From Siphlonurus alternatus (lineage: Eukaryota > Arthropoda > Insecta > Ephemeroptera > Siphlonuridae), in assembly GCA_949825025.1 (NCBI GenBank), contig OX463779.1, forward strand, positions 41,674,203-41,738,202: a stretch of 64,000 bases of DNA. Reading direction: 5' to 3'. Under the pieces are notes generated by a model. It was not told the DNA's origin. It searched no databases and saw only the letters and a program-made list of their open reading frames with translations. Both the position numbers and the translations under genes were made by a program. Shown piece by piece: positions 24,783-35,200 of the stretch (the stretch's first letter is position 1; every line of letters begins with the position of its first letter).

Positions 24783-25275
24783 CAGTTAAATTAATTTCAT
24801 ATTCCCGCCAAAATTATTCGGAAACGAGAGGTCCTTTTTATTCGTAATTAACTCACATGAAATTCTTGTAATGCAGAAATGAATACAGGGCACCAAATTA
24901 TGCTATTCTAATATTTTTATTTTATTTATATATTTATTTATTTTTTTAGAGCCCGGTAACTATACCGCACATTTTTAAATAAATTATTGAAAGTACAGAA
25001 AGAGGCGTCACTAAAAGGATAGGGACTAAAAAGGGGCGTGGGTTCAAATCCAAATTTTGCCCAATTTTTTAGCAATACATCCCGGTCTCTAAAAAATCAT
25101 ATAGTAACCATAGTAAATTTTATTTCCTCTATTTCTGCAATAAAATAATTCATGATGGGTTGTCCATTATTATAGCAATGACTTGTTTGCAAAATTTAAA
25201 AACATTACAGGAAAGTCTTCACAGAAATTCTTAATTCCGGGTGCTTCCGGTGGGAATATCACATAAGTTTGATTG
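24783..25275. mobile_element. CCGGAAGT-type MITE, copy 4 (interrupted, decayed)
   Basis: Left end CAGTTAAATTAATTTCATATTCCCGCC and right end with the complement of the family terminus (GGTGGGAATATCACATAAGT, then TTGATTG and TA). The arms are more diverged than in the other copies. A second palindrome (about 24860-25175) sits in the middle. Confidence 0.7.
24860..25175. mobile_element. Decayed GCAGAAATGGATAG-type palindrome nested in copy 4
   Basis: Resembles the palindrome at 60428-60746: both have an ATTGCAGAAATG-like outer arm, then TTTTTTAGAGCCCGG and the complementary right half. This copy is diverged and lacks the TGACGTCA seen in the 60-kb copy. Exact limits are uncertain. Confidence 0.55.
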
Positions 25276-25829
25276 TATAAGGAGCTTTACTTGCTAGCAA
25301 AGGTGTCGATTTTATGAAAAAAAAAAAATGGGAAGTCAATGTAAAAATTTTCAAAATGAGTGAAGGAAGGCACTATGTCATCCACGTTAAATTCAAATTT
25401 TCAGCCCTCCTGCTGGCCCTAAATCTACGCCTAAGAATATTAATTAGTCCACCTCAAAAAGCTTGATGGTTACCATGAAAGCATCAGTGCCAGATATACC
25501 ACGATGATGAAGCGTGTAATTTAATTAGTTTTACGGACAGGGAGTTTCTTAACTAATTTCCAAAAATAACATAGCGGCCTCTTTTCCAATAAGACTCCAG
25601 CTATACTTTGAGGCTTCACCAATAATAGTTGGTTAATGTGGGATAAAATTGGATGGATTTTATCTCTTGAAAGTCGATACAACTGCTTTTATACTTATTG
25701 GACTGATCTTATTCGATTTCAGTGTTATATAACAAAGATATTTCTTTCTCTAAACTGAACCCTAGAGTGTAGGGTACTGGTCACAGTTTAACTTCCCGGC
25801 TCTTCGTAGACCAGACCTAGCAGTGCTTT

Positions 25830-26072
25830 GAATTTTGTGTCTCTTCCAAACCTGGGTGGCAATGAATCCATCCCAGCATTCACCTGGTTATGACTGAGGG
25901 AACCATGAAAACTTCAGTCAGGATGGTCGGCAACTGATGGAGAATGCCAGTCGATCAGTACGAGTACTACGAGTGGATATTCTTTAGCAACCACCATGTG
26001 AAAAAGTCCATTGATGCCTGGAATCGAACTCACGACTTCCCGATTACGAATCGGATGCGCATACCACTGCGT
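25830..26072 (-). repeat. SINE, tRNA-type head, copy 3
   Basis: The best-preserved head of the three. On the minus strand it has GCAGTGGTATGCGCATCC, a 17-nt anticodon arm CCGATTCGTAATCGG with CGT in the loop (tRNA-Thr-like), and a GAGTTCGATTCC B box. The tail has TTCATGGTTCCCTCAGTCAT and AATGCTGGGATGGATTCATT. Confidence 0.82.
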
Positions 26073-28559
26073 CAATAAGTATACATAAAAAAAAAGTTTA
26101 AAAAAAACAGACATAGCATGGACATATACTGCAGCTTTTAAAGGTCTACAAAATTCATCTTCATTTATTCATTTACAACAAAATATTTTATTACTTTTAA
26201 AAATATTTTTATTTCCTCGATTGCTATAAGTGTATATCTACCGTTACTTAATATAATAAAAATTAACATATTAAAAAATATTTTTGTTGCTGTAATAAAA
26301 TATTTATGATGTTCGCCGCCGGAAGGAGATTCAAAGCCGAGGGTCTCAATAATTTATCGTCCATCAACATAATTAGCAGGAGGGGTCATTCCACTCGATT
26401 GACTCCATCAGACATCAGACTTGCATCAAAATGTCAGAATCATTTTACCAACGTAACCATGTTGAAAAATAGTATTTTAGAGGAAACTCACTTGGATCGG
26501 ACTGGATATATGGGACACGAAGGTTGATAACCAGTTTTTCACTAACCACGGTTAGCATTGATCAGCTCAATTCACCACGGTTATTGAGAAATCTGGCTAT
26601 TTCTCCCCATGAACGAATAGATTCACCATTGTCAGTTCCCTATTTCTATAATATAAAAATAGTGTTTTTACTCCCAGTCCGACCCTGATAAAAACCCACG
26701 TGTCTTGCAAAATACTCGTTAAACTGGTGGAAATAAATACACAACGAGTTAAAGCTGTAAATATTCTGATGCAAGTCGACATCCTCAATCTTGTGGCGGA
26801 AGAAAACCGCAATTTTACGAACAATTTGCTGCTGTACGTCAATTATTTACTAACGAGGAAATATATAGTAAATGTTAATAGTTTTTGTTTATACTTCTAT
26901 ATTGAATACGTCGTTTATATTTTGGATTATTTTTTTATCGATTTTTATTTAAAATGGAAAATAAATTAAATAATTTGGCAATGGACATCCAAGATTCTAT
27001 GGCTGTACTGTATCGTAAAAAGCTGTGCTCTGTACCGTTCTCCTTATGTTAGTCATGTTATTCGATGACACACATTTTTTTATTTTCATAGCTCGGTCCT
27101 TTAATTTTAGGACTGAAATTATTGCCTTTAGAGTAGACAAAAAATTACTTATTTTTTTCTCAATCTTTGCGCCCTGTAGCCCCTATATACAAATTTAGCG
27201 TCATGTATGCAAAACTACAGTATATATTTTACTTAATTCTTACATTGTTTTCGAGCAACAGTAATTTTACTATACGTTTGTAAATATCTCCGTCCTAAAA
27301 CAGAGAAAACTTCTAGGCTTTAGGTTTTAACTTAAATCGTGATTTTAACTTAGTGATAAGAAAATGTATTTTATTAGACTCTGCCAAGCTAGAAGAAGAA
27401 GAAATATATCGTGCACGTATATTTATTTCTCCCTTGCAAACTTCGTCGTAGTACAATGAAACACTTGAGAGAGAGGAAGCCGGGAGGTTTATCTTTGGGG
27501 TTGCTGGCATTGGGTGGTACAATACATGTTTGTAGTCAACTTCTTCTCGTGTTTGCTACGAAACTTTCTATATATATCAAGGGGAGAAATAATAAGACTT
27601 TACAAAAGATCCATATCTAGATGAAATGTGATATTAATCTTTTCTTTGAATGAAAAAAAAAAAAATACAAGTCGATCCTCATACCATGTTGATGGACATG
27701 ATGAGGAAATGTGAAGTACTTGTGGTGATGTGCGAATGGAGTATATGAGAGCATCATGCAAGTGAAACCCGTGGGAATTACTCAGGGAAATAAGATAGGG
27801 TGTTGTAGTAAGATGAAAAAAAGAAGAAAAAGGAACGAGATCGACGAACGCAGAGGTGAAATAAAAAATATAAATATAACTCTACGATCAAGTCATGAGC
27901 TCGACTGTATAACTGTGCCATGGTGGGAGAGGGGGGCGGTGTATTTTATATTATGAGGTGTACCACAAGTTCGTTAACCTTTCTTTCAATCGTGTATATG
28001 TACATTTACATTTCCGTAACATCGACAGGGGAGAAAGAGAAAGAAACAAAATGCATTGTCTTTACAACTCTTGAACCCTCTCTTGAGCTCGTTTTGCATA
28101 AAATAATTATGCAGTACGTAATTTTATACTGTGCCTGTGCTTGTGCCATGCATTAAATTTTTTTCATTATATTTTTTACACAGTAATACTAGCTAGATAA
28201 TGTGGTATTATTACATGCTCATTTACAATAAGCATGTTATTTCAGGTGTAGTTTTATAAATAAAATAATATTGACAACGGGAGGTCCCTTTAAAAATGGA
28301 ACTAAAAATCAGCTGTATAAAAAAGTATAAATTAAAAATTGAATATGAAAGATATAAAAAATATATAAAATTATTATAAAAAATTAATATCTTACCTTAA
28401 AATCTTAGTATCTATTGTTAATCTTGATACACATTATGTCTTTATTTAAACGCATTTCAGTCACAGTTGTTAAGACGATCAACAGAGCATGGTTAGAGAT
28501 GTTTAAGTAACCATGGCATCCAAATTGTAATTTTCACACTATTTTACACATTGTTGTTA
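26073..28559. other. Gene-free DNA
   Basis: Frames at 26306-26527 and 26700-26969 have plausible composition but no domain I recognise and no matching splice partners. Left unannotated. Confidence 0.45.
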
Positions 28560-28836
28560 TTTATTTATGTCTTAGTTAACAATAAAGATCAGAAGCGACG
28601 GCGAATCTTCTTACGAATCACTCTAAATATTGTGCTTGGGTATACACACACACGTCTTTACGAGAGTATCTCTCTCATCCGAACGCCGAGAGAATCTCTC
28701 TGCGTCCTTTGCTTCTGAAGTTCTTTTGCTGTAGCAGCGCCGTGCGCCGCGGCAAGCAAGCAAGGCAGCAGCAGCAGCGTTCCCTCAGTGGTGTGACGTC
28801 ATCCATGACATCACGCAGGCGCCGAGATCCAAAATG

Positions 28837-28876
<40 letters not shown>

Positions 28877-28950
28877 ACACATTTCTCTTTTCTCTCTCTC
28901 CTCTTCTATGCAAGAGGAGCACAGGTCGGCGACGTCGGCGTTGCCATATT
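28560..28950. promoter_or_regulatory. GC-richer island with TGACGTCA and (CT)n
   Basis: In a window of mostly AT-rich DNA this block has CpG-rich sequence, a TGACGTCA at 28794-28801, a CAG run and a 37-bp (CT)n tract. It could be a promoter or an untranslated first exon. No gene is recognisable within 700 bp on either side; the RERERE-type frame is repeat-derived. Confidence 0.3.
28838..28874. repeat. (CT)n microsatellite
   Basis: 37 bp of uninterrupted CT within the GC-richer island. Confidence 0.95.
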
Positions 28951-29465
28951 TATTATTATTTTTTTTTTTCCTTTTATGCTATGAAGATCTGATCGAGACT
29001 TTTAAAAAGGTATTATTTAAATGAGTTTTTCTGAAAAAAATATGCTGTAATCTCGTGTCTCATAATAAGTTGACGCATCAATTCTGAGAAAAGAATCACA
29101 CGAATTCTTTATTTACTCATATATGATGCAGCGAATCATTTTTAAAACATTATATAATTATGTTCGTACAAGAAGATATTTTTTTAATTGCTTATTTTTT
29201 TGTAGCTCGAATCACTAGGCGTCGAGGAAATAAGTGTAAAAAATAAAAGGTCAAAAGTCAATTAGCAAGATGAGAATTAAGTGAACACATATATTATAAT
29301 TAAATGGCAAAATGAGCGCGCGCACAAATTCAGTCCAGCATAAAATTTAATTAATGCCATGTATATATCAATTTATTATAATTATAATATGCATTATATA
29401 GCTGATAAAAACTATTATGTTTATATTATCACATAATATATTATAATACATAATTATCATTTAAT

Positions 29466-29469
<4 letters not shown>

Positions 29470-29504
<35 letters not shown>
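29470..29504. repeat. (TA)n at the centre of the LINE-bearing palindrome
   Basis: About 35 bp of alternating TA forms the loop and symmetry axis of the foldback. Confidence 0.95.
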
Positions 29505-29507
<3 letters not shown>

Positions 29508-29626
29508 ATTAAATGATAATTATGTATTATAATATATTATGTGATAATATAAACATAATAGTTTTTATCAGCTATATAATGCATATTATAATTATAATAA
29601 ATTGATATATACATGGCATTAAAAAT

Positions 29627-31828
29627 TTACCCCTAGCAATCCTCCCAATAAAAAAACTTTTTTACAGATCAAATTATTCAAACAAAATTGATATTAGAAA
29701 TTATAATGACCAAATTTATACTTATGGTGATACCATAATTACTCATATCAATAATAAAGATGTAAATAGTCTAAATACTTTAATTACTAATGTCATTCTA
29801 CATTCTACTATTGCAAAGAAAAATAATAAAAGAGTATCTAAACCCTGGTTTAATAGCGAATGTTATCTATCAAGGCAAGATCTTCTATCAAAATTTCATG
29901 CCAGCAAATTATATTTATTCAAAAACCCAAATTTGCATGAGCAATTTATTCAGGCAAGAAGCTGTTATAAGGCTTTATTGAAGCAGAAAGAATTAGAATT
30001 TAAAATTAAATCGGAAGATAAAATGATTAAAGACGCAGAGCTAGAACCATACATATATCTTAGGAAAGATAGACCACCAACTAAGTCATGCCCAATTAAC
30101 ATAGACAAATGGGAAAACCATTTTACAAATATCTTAAATACAAATAAATTACAATCCGACCAAACTCTCAATCTTTTATCATTAACAAGAGACTATAATT
30201 GTAACTCAAATTATATTCCTCTTAATGAATTTGAAGTCTATAATTGTATGCAAAGCCTAAAAAACAATAAAGCTTCGGGCCCAGATTTTATTACGAATGA
30301 ACATTTGAAGCTAGTAAGCAAGTCGTTAACCCCAACAATCACCAATATGTTTAACCTCTGTATTGAAACGGCTACAATTCCGGAATTGTGGCGGATCGCC
30401 TACCTAATGGTATTATACAAAGGGAAGGGTAACATTATGTCACCCGACTCATACAGAGGTATTATCCATGGTGATACCATGTACAAACTCTTCTCGAGAT
30501 TAATTGCAAACAGGCTTTTTGATTCCACCCACTATCTTATTCCAAAAGAGCAATACGGCTTTATGCCAGGACGTTCCACAATACAAGCTGTATCCACAGT
30601 ATATAATCAAATTAAACTAGCATTGGAGAAGCCAAAGGGTCATTTGTATATTGCTTTTGTAGACTTCAGAAAAGCTTTTGATTCGGTCAATAGGAATTTG
30701 CTCATTGAAAAGCTGAAGTCACTTAAAGTAATTCCTTCTGAAATTTTGAATATCTTAGCTGTTATTCTAAATATCAATTATGTATGTGTTCAAGATCGTT
30801 TATCATGTTCTAGTAATATTATTCAATCTAACGGAGTTTTGCAAGGAGACCCGAGCAGCTCTCTTCTTTTCAATCTTTTTACTGCAGATATAACTGAGAT
30901 TACAAAAGATATAAACTGTGAAAATGAAAATGATCAAGTCGTACTAAATTTATATGCAGATGATCTTGCTATTATTTCAAAGAGCAAAGTCAAGCTACAA
31001 AAAGCGCTAAATAATCTATCCATCTGGGCCAAAACAAATGGTCTAGAAATTAACACAGAGAAAACCAAGGTTGTTAAGTTTAGAAGAGGCGGACCGTTAT
31101 GCAAAAACGATGAAATTTATTGTGACGGTCAAAAGATTGAATTTCTAAATTCATTTAAATATCTTGGCATAATACTTCAAATGACAGGGCATTCTTTTTC
31201 TAAACATATAACAGAAAGATGTAAGAACGCTATCACTGTTATGTACACTATCTCAGGGCTGTCTGGTCTATCCGTCAAAACAGGGCTCAAACTATTCAAT
31301 TTAAAAGTCGCCCCTGTGGCTACTTATGGTATTGAAATTGTATGGCCTCATTTATCTGTATCCGATTTTGATAAATTAGAATCAGTAAAAGCCATGTTTG
31401 TTAAAAGATTACTGTGTCTGTCAAAATTTACCGAAACTAGACTGGCCTATAAACTGATAGATTCCAATTATTTTATTACAGAAATCAAAGAAATGTTTAA
31501 ACTTCCAACGACAGATCAATATTCCAATTTTATAGCTGTCAGGAATCAAAAAGCTCAGGATATTAATCCTGAGTTTTACAGCACTGATGCTATGACATGT
31601 AAACATTGGTGTCTGCCCCAATTGGATAGATCCAATGTTAGAAATGTTTTAACTCGCCAGGCTGTTCACGGCTTCCACCATCTAATTTGTAAATCTTCTG
31701 GTTATCATAAAGCTGAACAATCTTGTGTATGTAAATTATGTAATGAATATTGTAGCCAATATCATTTAAATATCTGTAAATCTAGAATTAAGCCTATTAG
31801 CGATTATGCCAGGGGAGATTTCATATAG
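29627..31828 (+). CDS. 5'-truncated non-LTR retrotransposon polyprotein: reverse transcriptase with C-terminal zinc-knuckle-like motif
   Basis: One frame stays open for 733 codons from the element's 5' junction to TAG at 31826-31828. It opens with LPLAI, which normally follows the SDH motif at the end of the apurinic-type endonuclease domain, so that domain is missing and no start codon is native. Then come the linker (KPWFNSECY), finger motif NNKASGPDFI near residue 212, FVDFRKAFDSV at about 344-354, QGDP at 406-409 and the catalytic YADD at 443-446. The C-terminus has C700, C702, C705, C709, H713 and C717, a CCHC-like cluster. The RT core looks intact, so the copy is probably young, but it cannot be autonomous without the endonuclease and 5' end. 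Clade not assigned. Confidence 0.9.
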   Translation, partial: LPLAILPIKKLFYRSNYSNKIDIRNYNDQIYTYGDTIITHINNKDVNSLNTLITNVILHSTIAKKNNKRVSKPWFNSECYLSRQDLLSKFHASKLYLFKNPNLHEQFIQARSCYKALLKQKELEFKIKSEDKMIKDAELEPYIYLRKDRPPTKSCPINIDKWENHFTNILNTNKLQSDQTLNLLSLTRDYNCNSNYIPLNEFEVYNCMQSLKNNKASGPDFITNEHLKLVSKSLTPTITNMFNLCIETATIPELWRIAYLMVLYKGKGNIMSPDSYRGIIHGDTMYKLFSRLIANRLFDSTHYLIPKEQYGFMPGRSTIQAVSTVYNQIKLALEKPKGHLYIAFVDFRKAFDSVNRNLLIEKLKSLKVIPSEILNILAVILNINYVCVQDRLSCSSNIIQSNGVLQGDPSSSLLFNLFTADITEITKDINCENENDQVVLNLYADDLAIISKSKVKLQKALNNLSIWAKTNGLEINTEKTKVVKFRRGGPLCKNDEIYCDGQKIEFLNSFKYLGIILQMTGHSFSKHITERCKNAITVMYTISGLSGLSVKTGLKLFNLKVAPVATYGIEIVWPHLSVSDFDKLESVKAMFVKRLLCLSKFTETRLAYKLIDSNYFITEIKEMFKLPTTDQYSNFIAVRNQKAQDINPEFYSTDAMTCKHWCLPQLDRSNVRNVLTRQAVHGFHHLICKSSGYHKAEQSCVCKLCNEYCSQYHLNICKSRIKPISDYARGDFI

Positions 31829-32118
31829 TCTATAGATTTTGAATAGCAATGAAGCAATAAGTTTTTTATTCTATCTATTTTCTATGTCATATTTTGTCTT
31901 ATATATGTGATTATATATATGATATATTATTATTATGATGTAACAGGCTGTTAGTATCATCTGTTATTTTATTTTATATTGTTTTATTATCATTTTCTAT
32001 TGTTCTATTATTCTGTAACTATTATATATGTTTTGTATGTATGTTTTATGTGTTCTATTGTAATGTTTTTCTATAATGTATGTTTCTAGTGCTGTTAATA
32101 TGTACACTTTCTGTGTTT

Positions 32119-32124
32119 AATAAA
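32119..32124 (+). terminator. LINE poly(A) signal AATAAA
   Basis: AATAAA lies about 290 bp after the RT stop and 12 bp before the inferred 3' end of the element, followed by a TAA-rich tail. Confidence 0.55.
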
Positions 32125-32216
32125 AGACTAATAATAATTAATTAAATTTTATGCTGGACTGAATTTGTGCGCGCGCTCATTTTGCCATTTAATTATAATA
32201 TATGTGTTCACTTAAT

Positions 32217-32220
<4 letters not shown>

Positions 32221-32274
<54 letters not shown>
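32221..32274. repeat. (AT)n microsatellite at the palindrome's right edge
   Basis: 54 bp of alternating AT directly abuts the right arm of the 29270-32222 element. Confidence 0.95.
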
Positions 32275-32276
<2 letters not shown>

Positions 32277-32740
32277 TCTCATACATACATATCATATTAT
32301 TATACTGAAATAAAAATTATAGCGTGTATAGTGTATATTATGTCATAAATATAATGTAGCACAAATTGTATAATAAATTAATTTATCTTAATGGCATTTG
32401 ATTTTTTTTTTTTATTTGTTATATATAATATTATTAACTACATAAATTTATTAATTAATTTCATACATGCGCATGATCTTTTATATATTGTTTAATATAT
32501 ACAATTAATTAAATTCATAGAAAATAGAAAGGCACACATCACATATTGAAAAATAATACAATAATTTATAATTTTACTTTAGCTCCAGATATCCTCTCTG
32601 TATTTAAAATAATTACCCCTCCCCCCACTTAAAAGAGATATAAAATATCCCTCATGACATCATAATGAATGGGTGTGAATTTGCAACAACTAATCCAAAA
32701 CTAGGAAATTTTATTTTGCGCTATAAATATAAAAAATAAT

Positions 32741-32870
32741 GTTTATTGAGAACTACCCTCGTAAAAAAGTCCTATAATAAAGTATAATGAATCATAAATT
32801 AATACAACATAATTATATATACATTATTATATTTTATTATAGGACTTTTTTACAAGGGTAATCAATAAAT
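32741..32870. mobile_element. Small TA-flanked palindrome (CCCTCGTAAAAAAGTCC type)
   Basis: CCCTCGTAAAAAAGTCCTAT (from 32756) pairs with its complement ending at 32858, with TA on both sides (32754-32755, 32859-32860). An outer TTTATTGA/TCAATAAA pair extends the hairpin. Confidence 0.65.
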
Positions 32871-33706
32871 TCTAAGAAAAAGGTGGATTCATCATAACCC
32901 CTGACTATCAATTTTAGTTTGTTAGCACCAATAGAGAGACCACAAAAAAATATGATAATCCAATATTTTTTTTTTTTTTTTTTTAATCCTATTTTATATT
33001 ACGTCTAGTCTGTGTATGACAAGGGCAAAGCCTGCAGACCAGACAGCTAGGTGCGGAAGGTGGACAGGGAAAGACTAGAGCTCAAAACATATCTGTTCAG
33101 AAATTATTTTGAAAAAATTAATAATTATAAGTTTTTAGATCACATCATTGTAATTTCATCTAATGTTTTTTTTTTTTTTTTTTTTTTTTTTTGTTTTTTA
33201 ATGACAGCTGGTATCATAACACTTCTCTTATATCATTCAGTATTTCAGCATTTTTTAGTGCTGGAAAACATAATTAATAAATTTTAAAATAAAAGAAAGA
33301 CGGAGTTGATCATCTATATAATTATCATTCTATATGTATGCTAGGCTGTATGTGAGGGTAGACTATAAAATATGAAACTAGAAGTGTAAATTAGATAAAT
33401 ATGTTAATTTGATTTTCTCTCTTAACTGAAAAAACAATCCCAATTATTTGGCTAGACTAGCACACCGAACTCTTGAAAAAAAAAAATCCATGGAAGTATT
33501 TATCATAGAAAGTTAAGTACAACCTGCATGTACAATGTAAATATAAGCTTATCTCCAACAGTCAATTAAAGTGGCTACTGAATCTTCTATAACTTACTCA
33601 ATGAAAAATAATAAGGATGCATATATCTGAAAACTGGGAATCACAACAAATTTCAAGTTCCATTTTCTTGAAACTTTGCTACATGAGGAGAACGAGATAA
33701 CTATAA

Positions 33707-33927
33707 AATTAATTCCAATGTGCTTTTTCCGTCATCGGTACGTATCATACAAGTATAAGCGTTTGAAAGGAAAGAGTGAACTCGGCCGGGAATTGAACCC
33801 AGGACCTTTCCGTTATCCGGACGGATGCATAACGGAAAGGTCCCGGGTTCACTCTTTTCTTTCAAACGCTTATACTTGTACTTGTATGATACATACCGAT
33901 GACGGAAAAAGCACATTGGAATTAATT
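33707..33927. mobile_element. Palindrome built from tRNA-like sequence
   Basis: AATTAATTCCAATG at 33707 pairs with its complement at 33914-33927, and the arms match almost throughout. On the minus strand, the left arm reads AACGGAAAGGTCCTGGGTTC followed by AATTCCCGGCC, a tRNA anticodon-arm to T-arm layout with a B box. The right arm has a similar plus-strand version. The open frames on both strands here are repeat artefacts. Confidence 0.65.
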
Positions 33928-34675
33928 AAACAAATGTCATCTGATAAAGATAACATCTTGTCTACGGACTTAAAATCTAAAAAAGTATTTGAAAATATCC
34001 ATAAAATATTACACATGTAGTTCAATACTGGCTTGGAATATGCATTTTAATTTAAAACTACAACAAATTGGTAAGTAGAGTTGAATTGAAATACAAGAAA
34101 TAAATCTCTAACATTACACCAGCTAGTACTACCATGTAGTGAGAATCATAAATATCTTCTTCAGTCAGGGTCACTGTGTAGCTTTAAATCTTATCACAAA
34201 AAAAAAAAGAGTAAGTAAATAACAGAGCATGAATATGAACAAATTCTGCTACCAGATACTGCAGACAGAATTTCAAATTTGATGTACTTTTATTATTTAC
34301 TTAAAAATTCATAGAATAGCAGAAAAATTTATGGCTAAAAAAACTGTCTCCCATATTTCAGAAATTAAATTGACGAATAACATGCATAAAAAATCAATTA
34401 CAGTAACTGTAAATAAATTAAGCAAAAGAATATGTTATAGAATTCAGTGAGTTATTTTTAAAATTATAATTACAAACTTAATACCGTATTAAAAGAATAT
34501 TCTATTTGTTACAAGGAAGTTAACAAGACATGTCAACTACATTATGCAAAATACACAGTCAGCGTTTCTGACAACTTACTTTACCAAAAGATGATCACTA
34601 GCGTCAAATGATGATATTGCAATGTCATTTGGCTAAAGAAGTTTTTAGGGGCACCAACGAACAACCTTCAAGAAA

Positions 34676-34924
34676 TTTTTTATTGCATATTTGAATAGAG
34701 GAAACTTGAGATGTATTGTCAACTCTTTTCAATTTTTTTGAACCCTATAACACCCTTAAAGTCGAGTGGAAAGATGCTGGGACGTTAGAGTCATGCAACA
34801 TCTTTTCCTACGCTTGTGTGTTAAATATTTGCATGACTGTGACGTCACAGCGTTTTGCGGCATGATTTTAATGTTGACAATACATAAGTTGAGTTCTTCT
34901 ATCCAAAAAAATGCAATAAAAATT
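34676..34924. mobile_element. Palindromic MITE (TTGGATAGAGGACTT type), copy 2
   Basis: Same arms as 16068-16345 (TTTTTATTGCATATTTGAAT and complement), with a TGACGTCA at 34840-34847 near the centre. Frames on both strands are repeat artefacts. Confidence 0.7.
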
Positions 34925-35119
34925 ATAATGAAGGTTATAAACTGTATTTGAATAATTTCATAAAAATTGTAGTTTTGTGTAACTTGTACAGTACTTGTAC
35001 TTGGAAAAATCAAGACATCAGAGTCCACATCTTTATGTGATCCCGATATAAACCATATATGTTTTTTTCCATGCAAATTGTCCGATGCAATCTGACTTGG
35101 TGTTAACAAATTATAGAGG

Positions 35120-35200
35120 GGATTGCGCTGATGTCATGCCCCTGGCAAGTAGGCAGCACTCAGGTGGGTAAGAATGCGCAGACTAGCATATAAGCAAAGT
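35120..35200. repeat. Dispersed repeat shared with 60838-60925
   Basis: Shares GATTGCGCTGA(T/C)GTCATGCC, CCTG and CAGACTAGCATATA in the same order with 60838-60925, where the core is a full TGACGTCA. Possibly the end of a larger decayed element. Confidence 0.55.

Larger units (their letters stand above)
29622..32136 (+). mobile_element. 5'-truncated LINE inserted in a palindromic element
   Basis: The insertion splits the right arm of the palindrome 29270-32222. Comparing with the intact left arm, the empty site reads GGCATTAATTAAATTTT, and ATTA is present on both sides (29618-29621, 32137-32140), a 4-bp target duplication. The 3' untranslated region (31829-32136) ends with AATAAA at 32119-32124 and a short TAA-type tail. 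Truncation at the 5' end is typical of target-primed reverse transcription. Confidence 0.85.
29270..32222. mobile_element. Palindromic foldback element (host of the LINE)
   Basis: The left arm starts ATGAGAATTAAGTGAACACA at about 29270. Its exact complement ends at 32222. Between them a central palindrome runs through a (TA)n core at 29470-29504. Without the LINE the element is roughly 440 bp. The arms include a GC-rich block (GAGCGCGCGCACAAATTCAG) and match almost perfectly. No target duplication could be fixed because the right flank is a 54-bp (AT)n tract. Confidence 0.8.

Noticed and set aside
26306..26969. Two moderately protein-like plus frames
   Set aside because: No recognisable motif, no consistent exon joining and no polyadenylation context. 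Could be real but cannot be supported.
28675..28984. Overlapping frames with Arg-Glu or Ser-Leu runs
   Set aside because: Derived from the (CT)n tract. Both strands are open only because of the repeat.
29790..29981. Separate small frame before the RT
   Set aside because: It is out of frame with the RT. The RT frame itself stays open through this interval and encodes the expected linker.
32990..33100. Poly(T) followed by GACAGCTAG-type sequence, also near 44607-44680
   Set aside because: Could be two retroelement 3' ends on the minus strand, but the shared sequence is too short to support a family.
33676..34020. Frames on both strands with similar protein ends
   Set aside because: The region is a palindrome, so both strands read nearly the same sequence.
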